Assembly (NCBI GenBank): GCA_023957245.1
Contig: JAMLHJ010000003.1
Coordinates: forward strand, 124,001 to 188,000
DNA length: 64,000 nt
DNA from: Chitinophagales bacterium
Lineage (GTDB): Bacteria > Bacteroidota > Bacteroidia > Chitinophagales > JADIYW01
Reading direction: 5' to 3'
The notes under the pieces are model-generated. The model saw nothing but the letters and a program-made list of their open reading frames with translations, had not been told where the DNA came from and did not search any database. The number at the start of each line of letters is the position of its first letter. The first letter of the stretch is position 1. Positions 35,355 through 44,462 of this stretch are shown here, piece by piece. The position numbers were made by a program, and so were the translations under genes.

Positions 35355-36389
35355 ATGAAAAAAATAAAAATACAATATATATTCTTCGTTCTCATGTTGC
35401 TAATGATGGGTGCTTGCAAGAAAGATGTCAAATCTGATATTTCTAAAAACGATGATAGAGATATTCGGGTGCTGAAGGTTCAGTATTTAGGGCATGATTA
35501 TGATGCTAGTGCCTTTGGAGAAAACCAATTAATGTACACAAAAGAGTGTACTTATCACTACGATTCAGACGGACACCTGAGCTACATTATGAATGATGAT
35601 ATTTTAAGGGCTCAAGTAGAATATAATAACGACCAAATAAAAGTCACAAACGGAATAGAACAAAATCAAATATTCTCTTCATATTGGGATAATTCAATCA
35701 TTAAATCTAGGGACAACAAAATAGATAACATTATGGTTACTACGCTTCATTTAAGTATTGAACCGCAGAATATTATAACTCAGGATGGAATTGATATTAG
35801 CAGGAAATCAGATGGCAAGTTAAAATCAGTCTTATTGGAAGGGACTCCAGATGTACCTGTTACATCTTCTCCATTGTACTACGGATTGGCTACAGAAATA
35901 CTATCCTACAATGATAATGGATTACCAGATAAGTTGGAAACACCATTTTTTTATTGGTCAGACCCTGACTACTATACAGCAGATTTTACGTTTCAGTACA
36001 ACAGAGCGGAAGATGTCCCTATGAAATTAAAGCGTTTGGTCAATGAAGAATTACTCTTTTCAAACAGGTATGGGATAACAAATTTCGATTTGCATTTTAT
36101 TGACAGTACCCGAAATTTTAGTCAGTTAGGAGAGGGCAACTGGCTCATATCCTTCGGTTTCCCTCAGCTCTATATCCTAGAAGAAAAAAGCGAATATCTT
36201 GTATCCAAAAGAACAAGCACTAAATACAAAGGTGGAATAAACGAAAACTCAGACCCTGATGGTAGTAAAGAGTATTTTAAAACGATTGTACATGACTTCC
36301 CATATATCCATAATCCTAAGGAAAAGACACTAGAAATTGCAGGACTGAAGATATGGTATGAGTATGTGGATAATGATAAGAACCAATAA
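35355..36389 (+). CDS. lipoprotein with YD-like region, paralogue 2
   Basis: 344 residues; ATG at 35355 chosen over the one at 35346 because it aligns with the start of paralogue 1. Lipobox LLMMGACKKD with Cys21 in the same position. Same organisation as the previous gene (DIRVLKVQYLGHDY, ECTYHYDSDGHLSYIMNDD, EILSYNDNGLPDKL, LEIAGLKIWYEYV) with extensive substitution in the middle. A 14-bp tandem repeat (36378-36391 and 36392-36405) spans its stop codon. Function unknown. Confidence 0.65.
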   Translation: MKKIKIQYIFFVLMLLMMGACKKDVKSDISKNDDRDIRVLKVQYLGHDYDASAFGENQLMYTKECTYHYDSDGHLSYIMNDDILRAQVEYNNDQIKVTNGIEQNQIFSSYWDNSIIKSRDNKIDNIMVTTLHLSIEPQNIITQDGIDISRKSDGKLKSVLLEGTPDVPVTSSPLYYGLATEILSYNDNGLPDKLETPFFYWSDPDYYTADFTFQYNRAEDVPMKLKRLVNEELLFSNRYGITNFDLHFIDSTRNFSQLGEGNWLISFGFPQLYILEEKSEYLVSKRTSTKYKGGINENSDPDGSKEYFKTIVHDFPYIHNPKEKTLEIAGLKIWYEYVDNDKNQ

Positions 36390-36474
36390 TCAAGAACCAA
36401 TAATCAAGATAAGAAATACTAAAACTTGACATCTAATTAGGATGAATCTAAATAGTAAAATAGGCAAAAAAATA

Positions 36475-36490
36475 AATTTGCTTTTTAATT
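36475..36490 (+). repeat. 16-bp direct repeat, right copy
   Basis: Identical to 31237-31252; its last two bases coincide with the first bases of the truncated cotH copy, so it sits on the right-hand breakpoint of the inserted block. Confidence 0.5.
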
Positions 36491-36944
36491 GGCAAATGCT
36501 GGTGATAATATTGTTAAGAATTTTTATTTGTATAAAAAAGATGCTCAAACACCATTTTGTATTGCTCTGTGGGATTTTGATCATTCATTTGGTAGAGATG
36601 GAGATAATGAATTGAGTAATAGTGATAAACCAATAAATCTGAAACGCTCTATTTTATTTGTTCGACTTTGGAATAATCCTTTTCTCAATTTTAATCAGAA
36701 ATTAGTGAATAGATGGCATGAGCTTCGAAGTCGTAATATTATTTGTGATAATGAACTCAATAAGATGATAGATAATAATGTCCAAATCATCTTGCCTTAT
36801 ATTTCTATGAATAGCCTTTTATGGCCTTTAAATTCTCCAGATTATTATGATGATAATAGTTTTCCTGAGGAAGTGACTTTGATGAAGACTTTTATTGATA
36901 AGAGAATAAAAGCGTTGGATAAATTGTATTGTTATCCAGAGTAA
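36489..36944 (+). pseudogene. truncated second copy of the CotH-kinase gene
   Basis: Codes for the equivalent of residues 237-387 of the protein at 29221-30384, about 90 percent identical at DNA level by eye (for example DNIVKNFYLYKK, ALWDFDHSFGRDGDNE, NSPDYYDDNS). The N-terminal signal, lipobox and first 236 residues are absent and there is no start context; TTG at 36489 would be the only upstream start. Almost certainly not functional on its own. Confidence 0.85.
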
Positions 36945-36949
36945 GTTGA

Positions 36950-38530
36950 CTATAAAGAAATGAAATTCCAATATTTTTCAATGGAATGAGAAATATTATT
37001 GAGAGGGTATTTTTGATACTCATTTAAGTAAGAGGTTTTGTTTATTTTGCTTTTATACCATATTAATAAATTGAAGTCAGAGTAGATTGAAAGTGATTGC
37101 TCTTGAGTTTGATGATATAATATTTCCATTTGAGGATAGGCTAGATTTAAAGCCTCAACTTGCTTTTCTCTTTCTGCTAGTAAAGCGTTTTTACTAATAG
37201 AAGTGACCTCTTTGAAAAACTTAGATTCGATATTTTCCTTTTTGATATAATATGAAACTGAACGTAAGGAACTTTCAACTAAAGATTGATAATTCAAATC
37301 ATAATATAGATATGCGATGATAAGGCGACAATATGTATTGAGTTCTTTATTATTTGATTGTGTTTCAAATATGATTTTCTGAAGCCAATATAAACTCCTT
37401 TCTATCTTATTCACACTATAAAATAAAATAGACAAATAGTAGATACACGTTTGGTAATCTATATCATGAAGATTATTCATGTTTTTTAATACTAGCATTT
37501 CTGCTTCTTCAATTTCAATTGTTGTGATATGATCAGCTTTTTTTATCATTAAATAAATGATTTGGCTTTTTGTTAGTATATATTTACGATAGTCTTCTAA
37601 ATAGGAAATGCCTAATGTCATTTGCTTTAAATCCGAAATATACTTTTGGACTTCTTGAACTTGCCCTGTATTTAAAAGTGTAAAAATCAGATTGTTGGTG
37701 TTGACTAAATATGCATGAGTATAATAAGTGTTAAATGGCTTTAATCTATTGCTTAGAATTTGATTTTTTATTTTTAAGTAGTATAATACTTCTTGGTCAT
37801 TATTGTTCAATATTGCTGAGTATATTAATGTAGAATATGCTAATATTTGCCCCTTTTGTGTTAAATCTTTTGGATTTTGAAGTAGTTTGTTCTTTGTTAT
37901 ATGAGAGGCACTTTCTAATATTTCTTGTGTGTTTTTCTCTTTGTTATTTACTTTATAAAAGATAGTTTCCATTTTAAATAACAATTCACTTAATTCTTCT
38001 TCTTGTTGAAGAATATTCATAATACTCTTTGATTCTTGTCTTAATTTTAAAATTTCTTGATAGGAGAATTTGCCTAAATTGTCTTGGTATTGAATGAATT
38101 CTTCTTTTGTTAATAAAATGATTATAGAGCTAAAGTTCTCAGATTCGTATGCTTTAATTTTAGTATATTCTATCAATTCTTTTGCTTGGGCATTTAACTT
38201 TTTCTCTATGAGTATCTGAATATTCATAATATTCTCTTGAATATCATTCAATGGCGATTTATAAGTCGTATTATAAGATCGTAATGATTTTAGTATTTGA
38301 TGATATAGATATGATTTTATGAGACTGTAATTGGATTTTTTCTTTTGAATATTCTTAATTATTCTGTCATCATATTTATCCATTTTATCGAAGAGGTCGA
38401 AGATTTTTATGTATTCATTCGAGTCTTCTTTTTTCCCATATCGACTGGCAAATTTTTTAAAATATCCCTTTTCACTCATGTTGAGTGATTTAATTAAATC
38501 AAAAAGTGAATGGTTTATATTGTTTTTCAC
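36950..38530 (-). CDS. uncharacterised helical (TPR-like) protein
   Basis: 526 residues, Asn/Lys/Ile-rich and almost wholly helical. The N-terminus LFDLIKSLNMSEKGYFKKFASR followed by YIKIFDLFDKMDKYD and LIKSYLYHQILKSLRSYN is a pattern I associate with a widespread Bacteroidota family of unannotated TPR-like proteins. No signal peptide, so cytoplasmic. Function unknown. Its 3' end is convergent with the truncated cotH copy; a broken copy of the same 3' end lies at 30388-30573. Divergent from the TANFOR gene. Confidence 0.6.
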   Translation of the reverse strand: MKNNINHSLFDLIKSLNMSEKGYFKKFASRYGKKEDSNEYIKIFDLFDKMDKYDDRIIKNIQKKKSNYSLIKSYLYHQILKSLRSYNTTYKSPLNDIQENIMNIQILIEKKLNAQAKELIEYTKIKAYESENFSSIIILLTKEEFIQYQDNLGKFSYQEILKLRQESKSIMNILQQEEELSELLFKMETIFYKVNNKEKNTQEILESASHITKNKLLQNPKDLTQKGQILAYSTLIYSAILNNNDQEVLYYLKIKNQILSNRLKPFNTYYTHAYLVNTNNLIFTLLNTGQVQEVQKYISDLKQMTLGISYLEDYRKYILTKSQIIYLMIKKADHITTIEIEEAEMLVLKNMNNLHDIDYQTCIYYLSILFYSVNKIERSLYWLQKIIFETQSNNKELNTYCRLIIAYLYYDLNYQSLVESSLRSVSYYIKKENIESKFFKEVTSISKNALLAEREKQVEALNLAYPQMEILYHQTQEQSLSIYSDFNLLIWYKSKINKTSYLNEYQKYPLNNISHSIEKYWNFISL

Positions 38531-38673
38531 AGTTCAACTTTTTAAAAAAATATCTATAATAAGTTTATTATCAACTAAATATAATAAAAATTATCCTTTC
38601 GAGTTTTAAACATTATGAAATTAATATTAAGATAATGCTAATATTTCAATATAATTTTAAAAAAATCAATGCT

Positions 38674-41600
38674 ATGCTCAATTATTTTTTTAGGAAGAAT
38701 GGGTTATTATTTTTTATAGCATTCTTGATGATGATATTCAAATCTAATGCTCAAACAGTATTAGTGAATGCTCAAATCATTCCTCCTTTTTCTCCTTATA
38801 TCAGTACTTATGTTGATAATTCTAATAAACTGCTCTTAACTCTGACTAATACTTCAAGGGAAGAAGTCAGTATAAAACTTAGGGTTAGAATTTTTGGAGA
38901 TAATGGAGTGAGTGGTACGACATCGTCAGATTATAGACCAGCAAGTCCTATTGTCATTCCACCTCTACAAACTAAAGTAATTGATTTTAGTAGCAATGAA
39001 ACGAAGTCTTATTTTGATTTGAATAATATTATTCTGGTTGGGATTACCAAAGAGCAACTGATGCGCAATCAAGCATTGCCAGAAGGTACTTATACAATTT
39101 GTATCAATGCTTTTGATTATAATACTTCTGAATTGTTATCTATTGATGGCAAAGGGTGTACTGTTCCTTTTCAAGTGAGTTATATCGATCCATGTATGCC
39201 TATTCAACCAATGTGCGATGCTGAAATAGATCAAAAAAATCCACAAAATATCTTATTTACTTGGTCCCCTCCTGCAACAGCTCCAGGAAATATTCAGTAC
39301 GAATTTACCCTTAAAGAGATTCCTAATAATTTGAATCCAAATGATGTTATAAAGAATGCAGCTTTCCCAGTTATTTATTCTGGAACTTTTACTGGGAACA
39401 CTTCTCTATTATATACAAATGCTTTGCCTCAATTAATAGGTGGTCGAAAGTATGTCTGGCGTATCAAATGTATTGATCCTGCTAATCAACTTCAATTTAA
39501 GAATAATGGATATAGCCAAGCTTGTGTATTTAATTACAAAGCCACTCAAAATATTATTCCTGAAATGCCCAAAGTAGAAATAGTTCCAGAAGTTCCTTCT
39601 ATTAGCTCAAGCTATTATACTGTGGTTGAAACTCCTAATCAGGGTTCTATATATATTCCGCCTATCATACTACCTTCTAATGTAAATGGGCAACTCATGT
39701 ACAATTGGAAAAGTGGCCAGAATAAAAACTACCCTATGAAGAATGCTACTATCCGTTTGGTGGTAAGATATTTTTTAGATGAAGGTTCTGGTAGTATAAA
39801 ATATTGGAATTCTACTACTTTCGAAGGAGTGTCTGATGGGCAAGAATTGGCGATTACTAATACAGATGCTGATGGGAATTTTAATTTCAATTTTGTAAGC
39901 GCTTTCTCTTTTGGAAAAATGGCAGACAATTTCACTATTGGTGGTGGTGAATTTAAGTGGACAGGTACATTATATCGTAAAGCAGTTGTTGAAATTGTGA
40001 ATGCTCATGCTCAGTATTATTTTAACCCTTTAAAAGAAATAGTCCCCATTTCAGGGCAAACTGTAAGTTTTAACCAACTTGTTTCAGATGTAAAAACATG
40101 TAAATTAGAAGTTACGGTTCAACGAGATGGCTCTACAAGTAATCAACTTTATGGAACATCTAATCTTACTTTACCAGATGCCAATGTTTATCTGTGTAGG
40201 AAGCCTATTTCAATGTTTTCTTGGAATGTTTTTCCTAAAAATGATGGATTGCCTGATGCGGTCAGTGGTTTCACTAGCAATCCAAGTGCTCTAGATGGGT
40301 TGGAAATTGTTGCAAGAGGTAAAACAAATAGTAAAGGAAAAATTGTTTTTGAAAGGGTTGCCATAATTAAAAATCCTAATTATCAATATTTCATTTATGC
40401 TGATTTTCCTGATAAAGCAACTGGATTTTATAATTATTCATTAGAATCTGGTCCAGAAAAGTTCAAAAAGGGAGTTCCTCCTGGAGCCTTTTACGTTGCC
40501 GAAGGAACTAATGAAACTTATATTCAAACATTAAAAATGAAATCAGAATTTCCTCGTATAGCAGGTGTGGTTATTGATAAGTTTGATGGTAAACCTCAAT
40601 CGGGTATAGTCACTCTCAATAGTTTATATGTCGGTCAAAAAAATAATGGTCTTGTCTATGATTACCCTGTTTCTATGGAGGATTTTTCCTTTGCAGATCA
40701 ATTATCAATATGTAGTTCTACATGTTCAAAGTTAGTGAAACGCACTTATTTTACGAATAGTGATGGGAAATTTTCATTTGATAATTTGAGTATTCTATAT
40801 AACAAAATTGACATGAAGCCAAGTGGTCCATTGCATGTGGTAAAAACAAAAATAGAGGGCTATGATGATGCTTATCACGGAGTACCTGAGATGCTATTTT
40901 ATGGCTCACAACATTATGCTGAAATCAAAGTTGAAAGAGGAGCAAAGATTTCTGGTAGAGTTATTAACGGAGAAACAGGTGAAGGATTACCTGCAAATAT
41001 TTACTTTTTGGATGAGAACAATTCAGAATATTGTGATAATAATGGATACTTTTCTGACTATCCAGCTAAAAAAATGCCCACAAAACAGAAACTTATAATT
41101 TCTTGTCCTAAATATATATCTGATACTATTGAAGTAGTGATAGATAAAGCTACTGCAGATTTAGGTACGCTTAAATTATATACGATTCGGAGGAGATTAA
41201 CAGTAAGTGTTAAGGATGCCAAAACAGGGAAATCAATAGAAAATGCTACTGTTGAAATATTGGGTGTAACTACAACATGTTCATCAAAAATGGGGCAATA
41301 CCAAGTTATAACAGAATGTCCACTTTCTGAAAAAACAGTGAAGTTTATTAACATCATGGGATGGGATTTAGTGTCTGCAAGTTTCAGTTTTAAAAATGCA
41401 GGTGGACAAGAAAATAATGGACAAGTTTATCAGGTGAGGGTTTCTGGTCCTGAAAATAGTAATTATGAAACCAAAACTATATCTACGACAATTCCTTATT
41501 CTTCTACTTGGAAATCCTTACAAGTAGATTTGCAACCTGCCACTTGCCTTTCTGGCTATGTATATGCAGGAAAAGGCAATAGCTCACCCGTAGAAGGGGC

Positions 41601-44442
41601 AAAAGTGATAATGGATATAACGACTGCCAATAATATATGGATGGGAAGTTCGACATCAAAAGTTGGTGAAATAGAGACAAAAACGGATGCAAATGGATAT
41701 TATGAATTAAAAAATGTACCTCTGCGTAGCTACCCGCAAACTATTCGTGCTATTAAAGGAAGTGAAAATTTAGTGGGAGATAGCTTCGTAATTGTAACTC
41801 AACCTTCAGGTTATTCTAATTATTATAGTTTGAATGGAAATGACTATAAACCTGCTACTAATTATGGCAATATGAGTTTTAATTATAATGGTCTTCCTAA
41901 TCAAAATTCAACGCCTAAATGTATAGACCATAATTTTAATCTCACCATATATAATGGTATAGATTTAAGTAGTTTAATGGGTTTCCCAATAGAAGTTACA
42001 TCCTTAAAGCCGACAGGAGAGGAAGGAGCAATTATTAATGGATATTTTGCTTCATTGAATGGCAATCAACAATTTTCTGTCAATAGTAATACTACTTTAC
42101 AATTTAAGGGTGTAAAGATTCTGCCAAGTACTTCTATCAAAAATGCAAAGGGAATTCCTGCAGCTACACCAGAATCAACGCCTATAATCACAGAAGATAA
42201 TTTGTTGCCATTGCTGCTTTATAATAGTGTAGATGGTATGCTGGAAGATAAAAAACTGGGAATCTATTTAGATAAAGATGTAGGAGGGAAGCAGTTCGGT
42301 GTGATTAAAGGTAAAGTTAAAATTCTGAATACTGCTTTTAATCAGAATGTAATTGCATTTAGTGATACATGCTTCTTAGCATTACCCAATGAAACTTCAA
42401 TTTCTAAATTGATAATTCCTGTTTTAAATGCAGATAAAACAATTAAGGAACCTGCTAATGCACCTAATGGATTTAAACTTTCCAATAGTAAAGGAGATCC
42501 AGTGAAATTTTCTCTCCCTGGTTTTCCTAATAGTGTAATGTGTGATTATAATACTAGTACATTCTATAATGGAGAATTAAATCTTACAGCCCATATTCAA
42601 ACAAATATTGCAGATATTTCTCCATCAAATTTGAATTTAAAGCTTTCTAATATTAAGCTGAGCAAGAGTATGAATCCAAGTGTCAATAGCGATACTCCGA
42701 TTTCATTCAATATTGGTGCTTGGAAGTTGAGTTGCAAAGATTTAAAATTAGATGAAAATGGATTGAAATTAAATAAAGGCACTATTGAAGCTGGAGTATC
42801 TATTCCATTTTCTAATATAGGTATCCGATTTGATCAACTTATTACAAACTATACAGATGTCCAGTTCAATAATATGAAGTTAGCAGGGATTCATCCAGTA
42901 GATATTGTTTCGACTAATAAGTCATTTGGCTTAGTCAATGAAGATGGAGCTAAGAAAGCATGGAAAATATATTTGGGCCCTACACCTAATATTGCAGCTA
43001 CCATTAGCAATTTGCCAGGATTAAATCCAACTGATAAAATAGAGTTGAGTAGTATCAGCTTGGTAAGTACTGGCGAGCAATTACTTACTTTAAGAGGTAA
43101 GCCAATTACGCTACGTAATATCTTAAAATTTATTCCATTAGATGGAACTTATATCAGTGTATCAGATAATCAATTTTTGCTGAGTGGCTTGTTCCAATTA
43201 AACCTACCTGACCCAAAAAGTTTCTCTACTACTTTGGCTTTTGAACGAAATGGAAGTAGCCTAAACTTTAATATGGTCAATACACAAATTGTTTCATTTT
43301 ATAGACCAACTTTATTAGAACATAAGTTTTATATAAATCCTACTCTGACTGATGGTAAATTTACTTACAATGGTGTGAGCCAAGAACCTAACGCTTTTCC
43401 TACAACAAAAACAACTTTATACTATACCAAAGATTCTGTAAGTATTTGGATTGATAAAGGACAAGATATACCAATAAAGGATCAGCGTAAATTTGGTAAA
43501 GCTGAAGGAGGAATGCGAATCGAGGGTGGCAAATGGACACCATTTTGGTTCAGTGGCGACATGGAAGGTATGGCAGGAATTTCTGATCAGTCGCCTGGAG
43601 GGAAGAAGCAACGTATGAAATTCTTTGTGGATGGTTCTGTTACTGCAGATGCGCAATCATTATCAGTAAAAAATGTTGAGACTCCTTTTGGAAATATGAG
43701 CTGGGTGTATGAGTTTCCTAACAGTAGATTAATTGGGCATCTAGATATTGAAATGGATTTGAGTTCTGCGTATTTAAGAGCAGGAATAAATACTATTGTA
43801 GATGGTAGTGGCTGGTTTTTTGGAGCTGATGGCAAGTTGAAAGTTACAGGTATTGGAGATTTAGAGTTTTTTGGAATATTTGGAAATTATCCTTCTTATC
43901 CAAGTGGTATTAAATTGAATATGGGTGATTTCAAATGCTTACCATCTTCCTTTAATTCAAAAGTAGAAGGATTTTTGTTTCAAGCGGGTATTCACAAGCA
44001 AGTAGTACCTGAAATTTCATTTAGTATTCCAGCATTAATTGATATAGGATTTGGCGTAGATATCGGGCTTACCACACGAATATGGAAATCATTTAGTACC
44101 AATGATAAGACATTAGGTATTTCTTTACTTGCACGAGGGCATGCCTTTGCAAAAGGAGCATGTGAAGCCACTTGTTCTGAGGTAGGTGCAGATTTGAATG
44201 CAGAAGTCAGTATTAGTGGCAGTTATAATGGAGTAAATGGGGAATATGATATTAATGGTTGTGCTAGTGTCGGATTCAATATGAAAGTTGAGCAGTGCTT
44301 AGGTGCATTGGGACTTTGTTCTGATGCTTGTGTAGGTATAGATACAGGGCAAATAGATTTAGGAATTAACATGGGATATAATAGTAAAAAAGGTGCTGAT
44401 ATGGGTTTACAATTTCAATCTTGTAGTTCAGTGTGCAAGTAA
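38674..44442 (+). CDS. giant secreted TANFOR-type surface protein with carboxypeptidase-regulatory domains
   Basis: 1922 residues from the ATG at 38674, which starts a clear signal (LLFFIAFLMMIFKSNAQ); ATG at 38635 is in frame but lacks signal-like features. The first ~290 mature residues (VNAQIIPPFSPYISTYVD, LTLTNTS, RIFGDNGV) match the TANFOR domain of Tannerella-type proteins and end in an FN3-like ILFTWSPP ... YVWRIKC module. Then several carboxypeptidase-regulatory-like beta domains (TDADGNFNFNF, SDGKFSFDNL, GRVINGETGEGLPA, TDANGYYELKNVPL). The last 700 residues are repetitive beta, possibly a large shell, with a Cys-rich Gly end (GACEATCSEVGADLN ... CSSVCK). First gene of a three-gene operon. 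Confidence 0.65.
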   Translation: MLNYFFRKNGLLFFIAFLMMIFKSNAQTVLVNAQIIPPFSPYISTYVDNSNKLLLTLTNTSREEVSIKLRVRIFGDNGVSGTTSSDYRPASPIVIPPLQTKVIDFSSNETKSYFDLNNIILVGITKEQLMRNQALPEGTYTICINAFDYNTSELLSIDGKGCTVPFQVSYIDPCMPIQPMCDAEIDQKNPQNILFTWSPPATAPGNIQYEFTLKEIPNNLNPNDVIKNAAFPVIYSGTFTGNTSLLYTNALPQLIGGRKYVWRIKCIDPANQLQFKNNGYSQACVFNYKATQNIIPEMPKVEIVPEVPSISSSYYTVVETPNQGSIYIPPIILPSNVNGQLMYNWKSGQNKNYPMKNATIRLVVRYFLDEGSGSIKYWNSTTFEGVSDGQELAITNTDADGNFNFNFVSAFSFGKMADNFTIGGGEFKWTGTLYRKAVVEIVNAHAQYYFNPLKEIVPISGQTVSFNQLVSDVKTCKLEVTVQRDGSTSNQLYGTSNLTLPDANVYLCRKPISMFSWNVFPKNDGLPDAVSGFTSNPSALDGLEIVARGKTNSKGKIVFERVAIIKNPNYQYFIYADFPDKATGFYNYSLESGPEKFKKGVPPGAFYVAEGTNETYIQTLKMKSEFPRIAGVVIDKFDGKPQSGIVTLNSLYVGQKNNGLVYDYPVSMEDFSFADQLSICSSTCSKLVKRTYFTNSDGKFSFDNLSILYNKIDMKPSGPLHVVKTKIEGYDDAYHGVPEMLFYGSQHYAEIKVERGAKISGRVINGETGEGLPANIYFLDENNSEYCDNNGYFSDYPAKKMPTKQKLIISCPKYISDTIEVVIDKATADLGTLKLYTIRRRLTVSVKDAKTGKSIENATVEILGVTTTCSSKMGQYQVITECPLSEKTVKFINIMGWDLVSASFSFKNAGGQENNGQVYQVRVSGPENSNYETKTISTTIPYSSTWKSLQVDLQPATCLSGYVYAGKGNSSPVEGAKVIMDITTANNIWMGSSTSKVGEIETKTDANGYYELKNVPLRSYPQTIRAIKGSENLVGDSFVIVTQPSGYSNYYSLNGNDYKPATNYGNMSFNYNGLPNQNSTPKCIDHNFNLTIYNGIDLSSLMGFPIEVTSLKPTGEEGAIINGYFASLNGNQQFSVNSNTTLQFKGVKILPSTSIKNAKGIPAATPESTPIITEDNLLPLLLYNSVDGMLEDKKLGIYLDKDVGGKQFGVIKGKVKILNTAFNQNVIAFSDTCFLALPNETSISKLIIPVLNADKTIKEPANAPNGFKLSNSKGDPVKFSLPGFPNSVMCDYNTSTFYNGELNLTAHIQTNIADISPSNLNLKLSNIKLSKSMNPSVNSDTPISFNIGAWKLSCKDLKLDENGLKLNKGTIEAGVSIPFSNIGIRFDQLITNYTDVQFNNMKLAGIHPVDIVSTNKSFGLVNEDGAKKAWKIYLGPTPNIAATISNLPGLNPTDKIELSSISLVSTGEQLLTLRGKPITLRNILKFIPLDGTYISVSDNQFLLSGLFQLNLPDPKSFSTTLAFERNGSSLNFNMVNTQIVSFYRPTLLEHKFYINPTLTDGKFTYNGVSQEPNAFPTTKTTLYYTKDSVSIWIDKGQDIPIKDQRKFGKAEGGMRIEGGKWTPFWFSGDMEGMAGISDQSPGGKKQRMKFFVDGSVTADAQSLSVKNVETPFGNMSWVYEFPNSRLIGHLDIEMDLSSAYLRAGINTIVDGSGWFFGADGKLKVTGIGDLEFFGIFGNYPSYPSGIKLNMGDFKCLPSSFNSKVEGFLFQAGIHKQVVPEISFSIPALIDIGFGVDIGLTTRIWKSFSTNDKTLGISLLARGHAFAKGACEATCSEVGADLNAEVSISGSYNGVNGEYDINGCASVGFNMKVEQCLGALGLCSDACVGIDTGQIDLGINMGYNSKKGADMGLQFQSCSSVCK

Positions 44443-44462
44443 ACGATATAAAGTGAAAAGAT

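Noticed and set aside
36489-36944. the cotH C-terminal copy as a functional small gene
   Set aside because: It lacks signal, lipobox and the first 236 residues, and only a TTG codon at the breakpoint could start it.
41058-41357. 99-codon minus-strand frame inside the TANFOR giant
   Set aside because: Antisense shadow of a continuous 1922-codon gene; no independent start context or domain.
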